A stretch of 64,000 nucleotides of DNA from Tolypeutes matacus (GCA_026826555.1 JAKSZT010053764.1:13490536-13554535), one strand, 5' to 3'. Counted from the stretch's first letter, positions 1 to 13,211 are shown. Notes: generated from the sequence alone by a model not told the origin. Numbers and translations are program-made.

Positions 1-2477
1 CCTAATTAGAGGCATCGTGGTCTAAGGGAAGAACTGGACTGGGAGTAGGAGAGGCATCTTTGCTCCACGTGATGTTTTGCAAAGCCCCTCCTCCCCACAC
101 ATACACACATTCATGTCTATCCCACTCCATCTGGAGTAGGTCATTTCTGAAGTTCTAAGAACTGTGAATGAATCCATACACTCTCAGGTCTTTATGATCC
201 AGCATATGGTTTTTCTCTGTCCCCTGCCAGCAGATTGTCAGGCAAGACTGACGTTCACCTGCTATGTACCGATACAGTTGTACAGGTTGTTGAATTATTG
301 AAATGCATCGATACCGGCTGGTACACAGAAATTATCTTCTTATTGAAACTATAAGTCAACTAATGATACTGCTCAGAGGCAGTGACACTCTCATGTTGCT
401 GGCCATAGGCAGCCCCTGGATAGGCCAAGACAGAAACGGGGTCATCTGGGGTGCCCAGGCACTACTTAGGTGTGATGGAGGCTGACGTGCACTCTCTAAA
501 GGTCCAAACCATGTGGGAGGAGCTGCTATCCGAGTGCCTCCTGGCCATGACAAAGGGGCCACTCACCCAGATATCCTCTACTTATAGCAAAGTGCTAGAA
601 ACCTGAGCTATAATGGCCATTGATTTCATGGGGGAGTTTTTATAAATGTTTGATGCAGCTCCCTGTGTCAACTTCTGGCAGACATTTGAAACAAAAAGGT
701 ATATCAACAATTTGTTAAATTAATAAATGATTTAGAATATGTAGAATGGTTTGATAAGCTAGTGAACAGTTTTATGATTTATCAGCCAGTTAATTTAGAA
801 AATAACATTTTCTTTCTTTCTTGGGGGGGGTGATTTATATAAAGAAAAGCTATTGCTGCAGTAGAGGGTAATGCTTTCCTATCACTATCATTCAGGTATT
901 CATTCCATTGCCTCTCGATTCCTCTACTAAATGGAGCTCAGCAAAGATAAAATGAAAATGGGAAATATGCAAACCAGACTGTTTTGCCATTTTAGGAATA
1001 GATGGCCAAATATTAGTTGAGTGCAGAGAATGAAACTATTGCTGAAAGAGAATGGAATCACTGAGGTGATTTCTGTCCTCATTGTGGATAATCAAATATT
1101 AAATCTGGTCTTACAAACAGCCAGAAGAGATATTATAACCTGTATAAATAAATAGTTCAGCATATAATTTTTCTGTCCAGGAAAATACATCCTATCATTT
1201 ATCTAAAACTTTCTTTTTTTGCATTCTCCCTTATCAATAACTATTGGGTATTAATAATTGAGGATTAACATTTAGTTTTTCCCAACTTTAGTTGTAACTT
1301 TGCTTTGAGTTATGTAATGTTAGCATTCTTACTGTCCATTCTTCACAGAATTATTCTGACTCTTAGAGCAACCACTCTACCCAAACTTCCTAGTTACTGA
1401 TTTCCAGTCCCTTTTAGCAAATGCTATAAATTTATGCCCCAGTTTACCATGTATCATTTATTGCCTATTCTTCTTTGCCAGTGTAGTGTGTCTCTACGCA
1501 GCCTTTTCAGAGTAACATTGGCAAATACATTTTATATCAGTGATGCTGGAAATGGTTAGAGATATTGGTTTCTTATGATTGGAATTTGATGCTTTGCTAT
1601 GCCACCATGCTCCACAAATACTCTTTTTTAAATTGAAGTAAGGTTTTGTTTTCAGAAAGTTTTAAGCAATTTGAAAATAGGACAACCTAGGCCAGAGTAC
1701 AATTGATCATGAAGTTGGCTACCGCTTGTTGAGGGCCTGTTATGTGCCAGGCACTTCCAAAATAAGCCATGTAAGAGTAAAGATGGAACTAGAAGGAGAG
1801 CATTGCCCCAAAGCAGTCAGCGGACCTACTCGATCAACTTCTATGAGATATTTCCAATGACAAGTTTTTCTTATACATATTCAAATATGTTTTACTATTC
1901 AAGCAGCTTGCTTTTGATTGTTTGCCATCAAAGAGCTAAAATAAATTAAAATCCATAGCATAAATTTAGCCTTGGTCAACCTGTCCTTTCCATAACTATG
2001 GAGAAATGAAAGCTTACCACATGATGAGGGTAATCGCTTTGGGATAATTAAAAGAAATACCTCCCCAAAATTCAGCCAAATGAACTGTGTCGTTCATTAG
2101 GCACATTAGTTACTGGGAGATGTTTCTAAACCACATCCTGGATAGCAGGCTGCACTGCCCTCCTTTTGTATCCTCAGAATCTAACACCTTTCCTTCTCAT
2201 AACAGACCGGGGTCCAAGTAGATTAAATTGTTTGGAATCTCACAACTACCTATTTGAGGAAACAGGATTTCGAAACGCATCTCCAAATTTGGTCACTAAG
2301 GCTGCTGGATTATGGGCAAGGCATTTCACCGCAGCTGCTACCATCTTGCCTGGCACATAGGAAGGCCTAAATACATATGTTAAAATTAATAACGTGTTGT
2401 GTTTTTTCACATTCAGAATGATTTACGTAGTTTATAACAACAAAAATCCAGGCCACAATCTAACTGATAATTACTGA

Positions 2478-2680
2478 TAGCTGCTACTTGTTGAATGCCT
2501 GGTATTGAGTTAATTGTTTCAGATACATCATTTTTTTAAATCTATATAATAGCCCTGTAATGCCAAAGATACTATTCCCATTTTATAGATGAGGTAGCTA
2601 GGCTTAGGTCATGGAAGTAAAGCAGCAGCTTGCTGGTCATTCAGTGAAACTCCATCTGACCTCCCACCTATATTCACTTC
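2478..2680 (-). repeat. MIR SINE fragment
   Basis: The stretch reads as the reverse complement of MIR: a short 'ttgaatgcctggta' segment, then a 'cccattttatagatgaggta' segment and a degenerate region matching the tRNA-like part. It is an old, strongly diverged copy. Edges are approximate. Confidence 0.7.
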
Positions 2681-4797
2681 AACATCAAATAGGAAAAGAC
2701 AAAGCTCAGGGTTTGTATTCAGTAGTTCCTGCCTTCTAGTTCTTACATACTCAAAGGGGAGCTGCCTAATGTCAACTCTCACGCTTCACTTTATGCAGGA
2801 CACCTAACAAACAGTACCTCTCTATCTAGAAATTCCTTATGAGATTTTCTCCCAGGAAAAAAAGTGGGGGCAGGGAAGGAAGCTATTGTCAAAGCAAAAC
2901 ATTTCAAGAGAGGAAAATGGAGCTTGTTCATTTGCATCGGCTGATTAGAAAAAAAGAATCATTTCTATTGTTTACCTGCGTCTTTTTTTTTTCCTCACTA
3001 CATTTCAGATTTGCTCTCTATTGTTGAAATCAGAAATTGTTTAGTGTATGGCTGAAATTGAAAGACTTAAAAGGAAAATTTGTCTGTATATCTAAGCCCT
3101 TAAATTTAGCTCTCAGACATCAAATGAATGCAATAAAGGCTCCTCAGAGAATGAGGACATGCTGAGGTACTGAAGAGAAGAATATACCTGTGTTCAGTCA
3201 AACTCAGGGAAACCTGCTGATCCCGTATCTGAGACCATGTGTATGCATGTTTATATAAATTAGAATATTATTTCTCATGAGCTCCCTTTGGGAAATATTT
3301 CCTGAGAGAAAACAGCAATGTTTAAATATATTTGCTTTTAAAAATTGCTTCCAATTTTTGCAGTTGAGCTTGAAACATTTTGAAACACGTTTTTTTAAAA
3401 GTATAAAATTAAATTGCTTTTTTTAAAAAAAATTGAGTACAAAAACATTTCTTTTTCTTCCTATAGCTAGAAATTTTCACCTTTACTCCTCATAGTAATT
3501 CTTTGTGGTATTTTTTTCTAAAGGGTTCAGAGTCTAACCAAACCAATAAGAATTGCAGTTTCCAAAGTTATTACTAGAAATATGAGAGCAATTAGTATAA
3601 TTTCAGTTTTTTCTGCGCTTAGAAATAGAGTGGATTTTTCAGATATAAATCACTAAATAATGGAGTGATTTTGCCAGAAGTCATTCCCGTTCTTTACTTC
3701 ATTTCCTTTGTCTTTACCTCACCAAAAGGTCACTAATTCTCGACTTTGAAATATAATTGCTTTGAACTAGGTTTAGCACATGCTTCAGACCTTATATAGT
3801 AGATCGTTGTTTTGCAATAACTTGCTGTTTTTGTGCCCTTGGTCCTGATATTTGTCTTCATGGGATTTGATCAGTTGGTTTTGATTTGAAAAGGTTACAA
3901 TCTGTCTGAAATTGTTAAATAGTGAGTTTGTCTCGCTCCTGATTCTTTAACTCAACGCACTGTTAAATGTTGTAATTTGAGGCCTCCAAAGTTACTTTTG
4001 TCCTTTGTAGCTATTTCTGCAATGTCTATTTCATGGTTTACAAGGAGCCTTTGGGCCTGATTTTAATGATTCTTTTCCATCTGAATTGTGGCTACTTAAG
4101 TAGTGTTGGCTCCATCTAGGTAGGAGCCTTACTAAGCATTTCAGATATTAATGATCTGAGTTTTAAAGGATGGTCAAAGAATATGTAGAGATACTCCACC
4201 CTGTTGATGATATACCAATATTCTCCTAAAAGTATTGTCTTTCCCTTGTGTTGTCTTGTTTTGTTTTTTAAGTTACAGCATAGCAATATAAAACACAAGA
4301 ATATTTTGTGCCTTTAGGAAACATGCAAAGTATTAACAATCCTATTTCCATTTTACTATGAACCACTTTGTTTTTCATAAAATAAGTAAGATTTGTGTGG
4401 TCTCAGATTAAATAAAGGCACAAAGTCAAACCTTGTGAATTCAATTTCTGGCCTATTATACAACTGTACATTAAACTGTTTTTCTCCTTTTTCTAGTCTA
4501 GTAAATTGTATAGAGGATAAAACCTCTCCCTTTTTAGAGGGCCTAGTATCTGGTTAGGAAAAGCCTGATGCTATAGCTATGAAACATAAAATTACATTCT
4601 TCATAGAATGCTACTAATATTTATATTTAGCATAAAAGTAAGTAATTATCTAGTAATTCTCTTCACTTGACTAAAAACTTCTAGTGTCTATGATAACCGT
4701 GCCTTATTGCCTTTTTTTTTAATCCAGAGGTTATAACCTTCAATACTTTCTATTTCAAGTAGAAGACATGCTTCCTAATATAAAATAGTACTAGATT

Positions 4798-4799
<2 letters not shown>

Positions 4800-4831
<32 letters not shown>
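4800..4831. repeat. Poly(T) run, 32 bases
   Basis: An uninterrupted run of T inside the intron. It could be the reverse poly(A) tail of a retroposon, but no element body or target duplication was recognised beside it. Confidence 0.95.
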
Positions 4832-4832
<1 letters not shown>

Positions 4833-5778
4833 ACTATAGAAATGTTTTTCAGTTAGCCTCAGTTAAGAATTACTCCCATTTTTTCTTTTAATCTGAGCTA
4901 TGGCCTTACTGGAAATTACTGTGCTGTTTGTCATTTTTCACTTTGCTTTTTAATGTCCAACACACACAATTCAGTAATTTTGAGGCTTACTGTAGTCTTG
5001 GAACTATTCTTCGTTACACATTCAACTAGTTGGGTTGAGTACCTTGTACGTGCTTTTCCTCAACTCTACGTATAATGGGTAGATTATTCATCTTAAAGGA
5101 TTCAATTTTAAATTATTTAAACTTGGCACTGCTAATTTATGACCCTCTAAGACAGTTTTTAAAGAATAGACAACTCTTTCCCCACCCCCAGACATTACAA
5201 ATTTAATTTGTTTTAGATACAAATACCATTTATCTTGTATTTTTAAAATGCATGCTTATGTTGTTTATTATGCTCTGTTAAATTCACAAATTATTCCTAC
5301 TTTTCTTTAAGCAAGTATATTTGGGAATTCTGATAGCTCAAGATGAAATCACTTGTGCCTTTTAAATCTTGATGGATGAGCACTAACTCTCTCACCATGT
5401 TGTTTAAATGCCTAAGCATGATCTTTCCTGAGGAGATTCGTAAGGTCTATCCCAGAACAAATTTGTGTTTTCTTTTCAAGTACTCTGAAGTTTCGAGTAC
5501 CTCTCTCCTTATATTACTTAGCAACAATCTGCAACTTATTTTTATCCAGGAAAATTGAATCTGTTACTGCTTAGTATTCCTACCAGTTTGAAAAATGTGG
5601 TTTATATTGGCATCTGAACAGTAATTTACATATATTGGGATAACAAGAATGCATGCCAGAAAAGGATCAACATAAAATGAAATGCAGAAAAGCTGTTTTC
5701 CTTCAACAGCAATTCAAAGTAAAGCTAACAGAGAAATTGATGAGCATCTGCCCTGAATGTGTCACTTGTTTCTTCTAG

Positions 5779-5898
5779 GTGAAGTGTGACCAGTATTGGC
5801 CCAGCAGAGGCACAGAAACCCACGGCCTGGTCCAAGTGACACTGCTTGACACTGTGGAGCTGGCCACGTATTGTGTCCGAACATTTGCACTTTACAAG
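5779..5898 (+). CDS. PTPRD: PTPRD coding exon, D1 domain (VKCDQYWP segment)
   Basis: This 120-bp exon (40 codons, phase 0 at both ends) encodes [11 protein letters not shown] through to VRTFALYK, part of the D1 phosphatase fold upstream of the WPD loop. The acceptor is ttcttctag before GTG AAG, and the donor is AAG|gttagc. The first codon is GTG (Val) and continues from an earlier exon, so it is not a start codon; the open frame past 5898 runs into the intron. Its D2 counterpart is the exon at 40227-40352, which begins at the same point of the fold (EKCHQYWP). Confidence 0.95.
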
Positions 5899-6405
5899 GT
5901 TAGCTTTTTTCTTTTATCCCCCTCCCTTTTCCTCTCTCCATTATTTAAAGAAAGCTGCTTTTGAGGAATCAGGTCTCTTAAGGCTGCACTTAAATCTTGA
6001 TCCTACTGCCAACAGTGAAGAATGAAATAATTCTTCCATTATCACTCAACCATTTTTCTCCCTGTCTGACAATTTATCAGTAAATATGGAACTCTTGCTC
6101 TGAACGAAAGTTTCAGCAAATGAAGAATAGATGAAGAAGAACTAGTTCCTCCTCTGAGATGGAACAGGAGCCTTCTGATAGTTAACCTGAAAAATGCAAT
6201 ACTTCTCCTCTAAGAATTTTCTCTTCTGAAGCAAATAGTTGCCATTTACGAATAACTTTGGTTTATATCTCAAAAGAATGTCTCTTCCCAAACGATATAG
6301 TGTAGGGGAAGGAATTACGATAGCACAATTTAGCCTTCTTTGTTATTCATCATTCGAAACTGAGGCTAGGAAAGCTGACTTTCAGCCCATGTTCCTACTC
6401 CACAG
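5899..6405 (+). other. PTPRD: PTPRD intron, 507 bp
   Basis: A GT-AG intron running from gttagc to ctccacag. No repeat or conserved element was recognised inside it. Confidence 0.9.
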
Positions 6406-6560
6406 AATGGCTCAAGTGAGAAGAGAGAAGTGAGACAATTCCAGTTCACTGCCTGGCCAGACCACGGTGTTCCAGAACACCCTACACCTTTCCTTGCTTT
6501 CTTACGGAGAGTCAAAACCTGTAACCCCCCGGATGCAGGGCCAATGGTTGTGCACTGCAG
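6406..6560 (+). CDS. PTPRD: PTPRD coding exon, D1 WPD loop and catalytic cysteine
   Basis: This 155-bp exon begins in phase 0 with [14 protein letters not shown] and ends inside the Ser codon of the signature motif. It encodes the WPD loop ([12 protein letters not shown]; general-acid Asp codon GAC at 6460-6462) and ends VVHC followed by AG. The catalytic Cys is TGC at 6556-6558. The acceptor is ctccacag and the donor is AG|gtaagg. The intact WPD and HC agree with D1 being the active phosphatase domain. The rest of the CX5R loop lies in the next exon, 30.8 kb away. Confidence 0.95.
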
Positions 6561-6884
6561 GTAAGGACCGTGGGGAGCTTTTGGTTTGCTTGTTGGGAGA
6601 TTGGTGGGGAAACAGAAAGCTAAATTGTTCCTAATCGGATGTACTCTTTGCAAATTCTTGATGCTCTGGGACAATAAATACCCTAATAAAAAACACGGGT
6701 GATCTTTTTAGTCAAATGGGCCCTACACTAAAGTCAGTAGGACGGATTTTATGTAGATGAATATTCAGAATCCCCTGGAGACAGTAGGCACCTATGATCC
6801 ATTGCTGTTTTCAATTTGGGGTGAAAATAAGCAAAGAGATAAACACATAATTAATTGTGTGCATGGCCATAAATATTGCTTTCG

Positions 6885-7315
6885 TTTCCCAGCTGCTAAA
6901 ACAAATACCCTACAACAGATTGGCTTAACAACACAAATTTGTTGGCTCCTGGTTTCAGAGGCTAGAAGGCTTGCTTCCTCCCAAGATATATATGTTCTGG
7001 CTGTCTGGCAATCCTTGGTCCTTGGCTTTTGTGTCACATGGCAATGCACATCGTGGCGTTTTCCCCTTTCTCTTCGGGGTTCCGATGACTTCAGCTTCTA
7101 GCTACTCCCCGTGACTTCTGTGTCTAATTTACTTTGCATAAAAGGACTTCTTCAGCCAGATTGGATAAAGGCCCACCCTCATTCAATTTGGGCACACCTT
7201 AACTAATAACATCTTCACAAGTCCTCCTCACAAGTGGTTCATACCCACAGGGTCAGAGTCAGGGACGTGAATATGCCTTTATGGGGACATGACTCCATCC
7301 CTAGCAATTAAATGA
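6885..7315 (-). mobile_element. Probable MaLR-type LTR relic (MLT1-like)
   Basis: Read on the - strand, the stretch follows the recalled layout of a MaLR LTR: a tail region of the type 'ttaagccaatctgttgtagg' at the right end of the element, and a 'gggtgggcctttatcc'-like block. It is old and diverged, with no internal retroviral coding sequence. The exact family is uncertain. Confidence 0.5.
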
Positions 7316-7738
7316 AACAAAAAAGAACTGAGAATTAACCCTGTAAGTAGGATCAAGTTTCACCTCCAAAGGGGGAGGGAGTTTGCTGAGACTTTTTTTT
7401 AAGTCTGTAAACCTCAAAGGAATATACTTTCAAGCTGAGAGTACAATAGGCAAGAATGATCAGGAGCTTTGGGAAATTCATTATTATACAAATTACTCAA
7501 TTTTATTCAATTCGATACAGGTTAATCTTTTAGTTCAGAAATTTAAAATCCATGAGAAACTTACTAATGGACATTAATTAAGTTTATCTTTTTTTTTCTT
7601 TTTCTAGAAATGATTTTAGTTCGCTGGGTCTCCTATTTGGGGAGAATGTCAGAAACACATTTTGTTGATTAAGAAAGTATGAAACCATATTATATTTTAA
7701 TAAACCTCAACATAAAAATCAGCAACATTTTATACCCT

Positions 7739-7743
7739 AAAAA

Positions 7744-7783
<40 letters not shown>
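7739..7783. repeat. A-rich and (TA)n simple repeat
   Basis: About 14 A followed by about 15 TA units. An ordinary intronic microsatellite, probably variable in length. Confidence 0.95.
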
Positions 7784-7786
<3 letters not shown>

Positions 7787-8639
7787 AATTGTTTGGCAAG
7801 CCCTTTGGCTGAAAAGGATGAAATAACCTTTTTACTATTTATAGGGGAAAAAAACTTGTTGATAAAAAGAATACTGTAAAGATACAAGCCTTCAGGAAGA
7901 ATGTCTTAGTGCTTAAAGATGCCTTCTGCATATTAGTACTATCCAGTCACATATAGCAAATATATTAATTCCATTAAAAATTTTTAAATAAAGTATATGC
8001 AAAGGCTTATAATTTGTAAGAAATTTTTTTATGTTCTTGGAGATAATGAGCCCATACTTCTACTGAAATGTTGCATAATTTCTATTTTTTATTTAATTCT
8101 GACTAACATTCTCTACGATCCCCCATCAGATTCTACTATATATAAGTGCTGATACCTTTTTAATATTTAACTGATTTCTTCCATTTGTCAGAGTAACTCT
8201 CAAGTATCATTACCAAGAGGCTACTCAAGATATTCATTGAGGTTCTATTACTGTGAAGTAATTATCTAGTTTGTATAAATTCATAATGGCTCCTTATAAC
8301 CCAAGTAATTCAAATGTAAGAGAAGATGGCTTCTTGTACAGAAAAGTAAAATTGGAGTGTGGAAGTATATGATAAGGGAAAGAAAATATCAATCATAAAC
8401 AACTGCATGATTCAATAGCAGAGCAGTCTTTCACAGTTCATTTATACTAACAGAATAATGCTGGAGACCCTAGGAATGGGACAAAAGATAAGAAAGAATG
8501 AGCCCTCTTTGTTTTTGCAAGAAGAGGAGTATAATGGATGAATTGGAATAAAAACAATAAAATTTCTTAAACAATGGTCTCACATATTCCAAACAAGATA
8601 ATGTTTTATTTCTTTTCCAGCATTTTTTCCCAATGAAAT

Positions 8640-8860
8640 CTAATAATCACATTACCTTGTATTTATGTAATATTTAAAAAATTGCAAAGCACTCTCCAGG
8701 CTTTATTTTGTTTGATGTTTATAACAATAGTATGGAGGGTCAATCGGAGAGGAATGAGAGAGGCTACGGGGTTTGGTTCAAGGCCTGTTGGCTAAAAAGT
8801 TAGTAGAACACTTGGCCTTCTTGTCTTCTAATGCAGTTCTTGCTCCTGTAACCAGGACAG
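8640..8860 (-). repeat. Possible MIR-related fragment
   Basis: The segment 'gcaaagcactctccaggctt' followed by 'tttgatgtttataacaatag' resembles the reverse MIR layout, but the core is weak. Edges are uncertain. Confidence 0.4.
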
Positions 8861-10121
8861 AGCCTTGGAGGACTGGTCACTGGGTTGCAGTTTTCTGCAT
8901 GATTCTAAATCACTAGACTATTTTTATTAATTTGAGCAGATGTTTTTATATCATGCAAGCAGATTCCTGGTTCTCCTGCCTGTTGGTTTCTGGTCAGACA
9001 CTAGTTTAAACAGTGTCTGGATTCTGTTGTACACATTTCTTGTCAGGCCTCAAAGCAGTAGTGTGACTGGTTACAGAAAGCCCGTGCTTGACGTGAACTG
9101 AATTTGATTATAGAGATCACACTTGAAATGTTTTCAGAAGAGAGCAAGATAGGGAAACTGGGAATTTGGGTTTACTGAAAAAACAAAAAATGTTGCTCTC
9201 ATATGCCTAATGGCAAAAATGCAAATTCCCTCTGTTGGCAAGCAAGACCGGAGGCTTTATACTAGGCATTTTGAGGGATCCAGAGATTTGCGAGCAAGTA
9301 GAAAAGATAAGAGAGTTATAATACCTTACTTTGTGAACACACACACATACACACACAGGAGCACAAGCATGCAGGAACCTATATTAAGCCACCCGGGCTC
9401 ACCTCTGAGAGATACAGACTCCTCAGGAGAAATAAGGAAACAAAGATAAATGAGCAGAGCTAATGGCTGCTGACATCTAGAAGGCCTGTGCTGGAGGGTC
9501 TCCAGAAGCTGTAAGGAGATTGTTTATTGAAACAAACAACAGAGGAGTAGGCAAACTGGTGGAAGAAATTTGTTAGCAACTTCGAAACAATGAGGGAAAG
9601 ATGCAGCATAAACTGAGCTCTGTGAAATAACCTGTGTTCACCCATAAACAATTTCACGTATTTGGTAAGAAATCTTTGCCTTTTTATTTAGGAGAGGCCA
9701 TGTCACCATTGCCATATTCCAAACCATCCTGAATTTTTGACTTGGATAGAAGTATTTATCCAGTCTTCCTGAGGGAGCGGCAGATTAAAGTCATTCCAGA
9801 TAACAATTATTCATATGGTATCCCAGAAATGCTAGTTTAGAAACCATCTCTAAGCAGGAAGGAACTATGCAAAAAGCCATAATAGCCAAGTCACAAAGAG
9901 GTACTGATCACACTTGCCATGACCATGTTGCAACCAATCACATGAAATACTCTGGAATGTAAATAATATATTTCTGGCTCTGATCTCTCTTATGATATAC
10001 TAGTTTTTGTGTGTTTTTTTTCTTTATAATGAAGTAGTGACAAACTCAAAGTACATACAAGCCTTCTGCCAAGCAGATCCTCTAAGACTGGAGGAAGTTT
10101 TAAGAGAAGGCTGGTAGAAGC

Positions 10122-10142
10122 AAAAAAAAAAAAAAAAAAAAA
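10122..10142. repeat. Poly(A) run, 21 bases
   Basis: An uninterrupted A run. No flanking retroposon was recognised. Confidence 0.95.
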
Positions 10143-10402
10143 GTGAAGGGCAGGAAAAAAGAAAGTACACATTCCTCTAACAACAGTTCTATCTAGTAAT
10201 AAATTTTCCAGAACTAAAAGGAACCATTATAAATAAAGAGAACTTCTAACAAATAAAAATAGAGTGATGGGGATAGCCTAGTGCTATAAATACAAACAAG
10301 ATCCTGGAAGGTCAAGGAGAAAGCAAGGGATGTAACATTCCTGAAAAAAAGAAAGTCTGGTTCAGTAGCCATGGTAGGAAAGACCACCTCCAGCTTATAT
10401 TA

Positions 10403-10618
10403 ATGTTAAGAGTACACTCTGGAGACAGACTGCCTGGGTAAAATGCTGCCTCTTTCACTTATTGGCTATGTTCCTTTGAGCATGTTTTCTAATCTGTTTC
10501 TTTCTCTGTAAAGTGGGGGTAATTCTATTTATTCATGACTATAGGAATGTTATAAGGATTAGATGAAATGATAGACCTTAGCACAGTGTGTGATATATAG
10601 AAGTATTTAACAAGGTTC
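10403..10618 (+). repeat. MIR SINE
   Basis: A clear MIR order on the + strand: 'gttaagagtacactctggag', 'cagactgcctgggt', 'tttcacttattggctatgtt', 'tctgtaaagtgggggtaatt', 'aggattagatgaaatgatag', then a 'gcacagtgtgtgatatatag' tail. One of the better preserved MIR copies in the window. Confidence 0.85.
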
Positions 10619-10989
10619 AATTCTTAGTGTCTTAATTGAGTGAGTTTTAAGAGCTGTATGTATTTTTACAACTTTAGAGAGAAAATTCAACATGATCTTG
10701 GATATCATCTATATGGCCTGAACTATTCATCATTTGGTTAAATAACCAAATGGTTAAATATCCAAATGTTTATAAACTTCCAAGTATTTAATTGAAGGGA
10801 TTTTTAAAATTTACATATGTTCCATAGTGGTAATTCCCTCAGATTTTGTTTAGTAGCAGAGAGCATTTTAATGCTGTCAGTTAGACTCATTGTGACAATA
10901 TATCTGTTTCCATAAAGTTTTGAGCAGCTATTGAACTCTTAAAAGGGTGCTGTTAAAGACACACAGAAAGTAATGCTGTGATTCTTGAT

Positions 10990-11660
10990 GCCTTCCAGAT
11001 AAAGTCCCCACTTCTTAGCATTGTGTTCATAGCCCTGTACAATCTGGGTTGATCTCCTCTTTCCCACCCCATTGTTCACTTTTTCAGGCCACCTGCCATT
11101 ACCAAGTACTTTCATCTCTGGTACTCAGCATCTGATATTTATTCTGTCTAGAATTTCACCTATTCCTCTTCTCTACCTGATGATGTTCAATCCTACTTCA
11201 AAATCCAGCTCAAATAGCACTTTCTCAGTGGATTACAAAAGTGGCGAAATGGCTGCAAGTGTTTTTGTTGATGTTCTTTTCTATTTTTTAAACATCTGTA
11301 GTGATTTTATTTTATTTCAACTTGAATGCTTTTAAAGTAGGAATGTATGGTCCAGTTTTCCATACCTCACGCCCTCTTATTTTACACACATCTCAATTCA
11401 TCCAATTATGTCACTTGCTTCACCCTGTAGGCGTTTAAATTGTGATCCTTTTTAAGTTCACTCCCATTCCTCTTCCCATGGGGGAATTAAACACTCTCTT
11501 CTCTGATCTCTTATAAAACAGGTTCACACTTAATACATTTAGTGATGAGTGTACATATCATATATGTATTGAGGTCTTAGAGGGCATTGGCTGTGGCTTA
11601 TGCACATTTGTCTCCCAGCTCCTACACCATAGTTGGTGTTCAGTATTAGGTGGATCCCAT
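10990..11660 (+). repeat. LINE-2 (L2) 3'-end fragments
   Basis: The order matches L2 on the + strand: 'gataaagtccccacttctta', 'catagccctgtacaatctgg', 'tcaaatagcactttctcagt', then a tail near 11575-11660 with 'gtcttagagggcattggctg' and 'agttggtgttcagtattagg'. It is diverged and interrupted, and is probably one old element in pieces. Confidence 0.65.
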
Positions 11661-11999
11661 GTGGCATTTTAGAAATTTGTACAGAAATGCTAAGATAATT
11701 TCAAGGCTGGACTATTTTTTTTTCCTTTATTTTTTTTTATTTTTTTATTTTTTTTTTAACTATGAGAAACTATACTTTTATCTCTTTATATTTTTTATGA
11801 GCACTTAATTATTTTAAATTGCCTTTACCTTACTTTTACCTAATTCTGAGTCCCTTTTTCTCTTCTTCTACCTTTTATGTCTTTTCCCACATGCCTTCCA
11901 TTCCAAGATTTAAAATAAACGTAGATCCCTGTTTTTTAGCTATGATAGTAGTTAAGAGCACTTGACCCCTTATTCAATATCAAATAATTTATTAACTTG

Positions 12000-12160
12000 A
12001 GAGGCCCTATTTAAGTGCTTGACATGTATTTTTTTTTTGCGCCCAATCATGTTCAGAGGTAGAAACCTTATTCTCCCATTTCACAGAAGAAGAAACAGGC
12101 CTAGAAAAGTCAACTTACCTGAGTTCATGCCACTAATGGGTGGCAAGGCCATTATGAGAG
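12000..12160 (-). repeat. MIR SINE fragment
   Basis: Reverse MIR layout: 'aagtgcttgacatgtatt', 'tctcccatttcacagaagaa', 'gaaacaggcctagaaaagtc', 'gagttcatgccactaatggg'. Directly after it, 12215-12320 may hold a weak MIR scrap on the + strand ('tgtagccttggacaaatcac'). Confidence 0.65.
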
Positions 12161-12479
12161 AAGTGTAAGAAACTAGGCAGTCTCTACAACAAAAAGAATC
12201 AGAACTGGATATAATAGCAGGTAAACATGGCGTGGACTTTGGCCTAACTTTATGAGTTGTGTAGCCTTGGACAAATCACCTGTGAACTTTCTGTGCTTAA
12301 TATTACAAGTAAAATATTTTGTTTTATTGATTAAATTGAGTATACCATACGTACTTAGTAATACCTGCAAATAATTATCTGTGTTTCAATGATTAAAGAA
12401 AGATTAGAAGAGACTCACATGCTGACAATTATCTTTGATATAGAAAGAGTGCAATAAATTCTAGAATATGGCAATGTGA

Positions 12480-12610
12480 TCAGGAGTTAGAAAGGAAAAA
12501 GAGGCTCATCTGACCAGGTAATCAGGAAAGACTTTACAGTGAAATGACCTCCAAGTGGCAGCAGAAGAAGAGGCTGAAGAGCAGCAAACAATCCAAAGAC
12601 TGGAGAATCT
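12480..12610 (-). repeat. Possible L2 fragment
   Basis: The segment 'gaaagactttacagtgaaat' followed by 'gacctccaagtggcag' resembles the reverse of the L2 region that encodes its C-terminal part. Diverged; tentative. Confidence 0.4.
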
Positions 12611-13002
12611 GTTGGTCTATAGGGCCAGGCATCCTAGAGCACCTAGTTCCTTACATTTATCTCCTTACTGCCGATTTGTTTAATAAATGATTGTCAAGTG
12701 GATATTTGCCATGGCCCCTTCACAGATATCTTTGCATCATATGATTATGCAATATTTTTTCTCCTTATTTATAAAATTACATTTTTGAAAAAGACTAAGG
12801 AGGAGACCATTCAACCTATTTATCAAACATTGATTTTCATAGAGATCATGCATTACATTTTACCATAATATTTCAGTCTTTCTCTTAGACAATAAAGAAA
12901 TTTAGTTCTCTTTTCTTCCTTTTGAGCCTTGTGCATTATGTTGTTTCATGGAAGAATTTGTAGTTTATATCTACTGTGACCAAAGGGATATAACAAGTTA
13001 TT

Positions 13003-13211
13003 TGCTCAAAGTATTTTTTTTTTTTTAAAGATTTTATTTATTTATTCATTTATCCCCCCCTTGCTGCTTGTGCTCGCTGGGTCAGCTAACCACGCCATGC
13101 GGGCGGGCTTGCCTTCACCAGGAGGCCCCGGGAACCGAACCCGGGGCCTCCCATATGGTAAACGGGAGCCCTACTGATTGAGCCACAGCCGCTTCCCTGC
13201 TCAAAGTATTT
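13003..13211 (-). mobile_element. Young tRNA-derived SINE (DAS-like) with 14-bp target duplications
   Basis: On the - strand the element starts ggaagcggctgtggctcaat, has a B-box-like GGTTCGGTTCC, then a short unique part with CAAGCAGCAAGGGG, a (AAAT)n stretch and a poly(A) tail. The body spans about 13017-13197. A perfect direct repeat tgctcaaagtattt flanks it at 13003-13016 and 13198-13211, as expected for L1-mediated insertion. It is nearly identical to the copy at 20062-20246. The family resembles the xenarthran DAS SINEs as recalled. Confidence 0.9.

Larger units (their letters stand above)
1..5778 (+). other. PTPRD: PTPRD intron, 3' part (non-coding)
   Basis: No exon-like coding stretch with splice sites was seen here. 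The exon that must precede the one at 5779 (the part of D1 upstream of the VKCDQYWP segment) is not in the window, so this is the 3' end of an intron that begins before base 1. Contents: a short MIR/L2-like scrap near 1715-1765, a possible L2 tail near 2330-2385, a MIR at about 2478-2680 and a 32-base T run at 4800. The remainder is unremarkable AT-rich sequence. The intron ends in the acceptor tttcttctag. Confidence 0.8.

Noticed and set aside
13017..13197. A tRNA gene suggested by the A- and B-box motifs, here and at 20062-20246.
   Set aside because: The acceptor stem does not pair, a non-tRNA body and poly(A) tail follow, and target duplications flank both. These are tRNA-derived SINEs.
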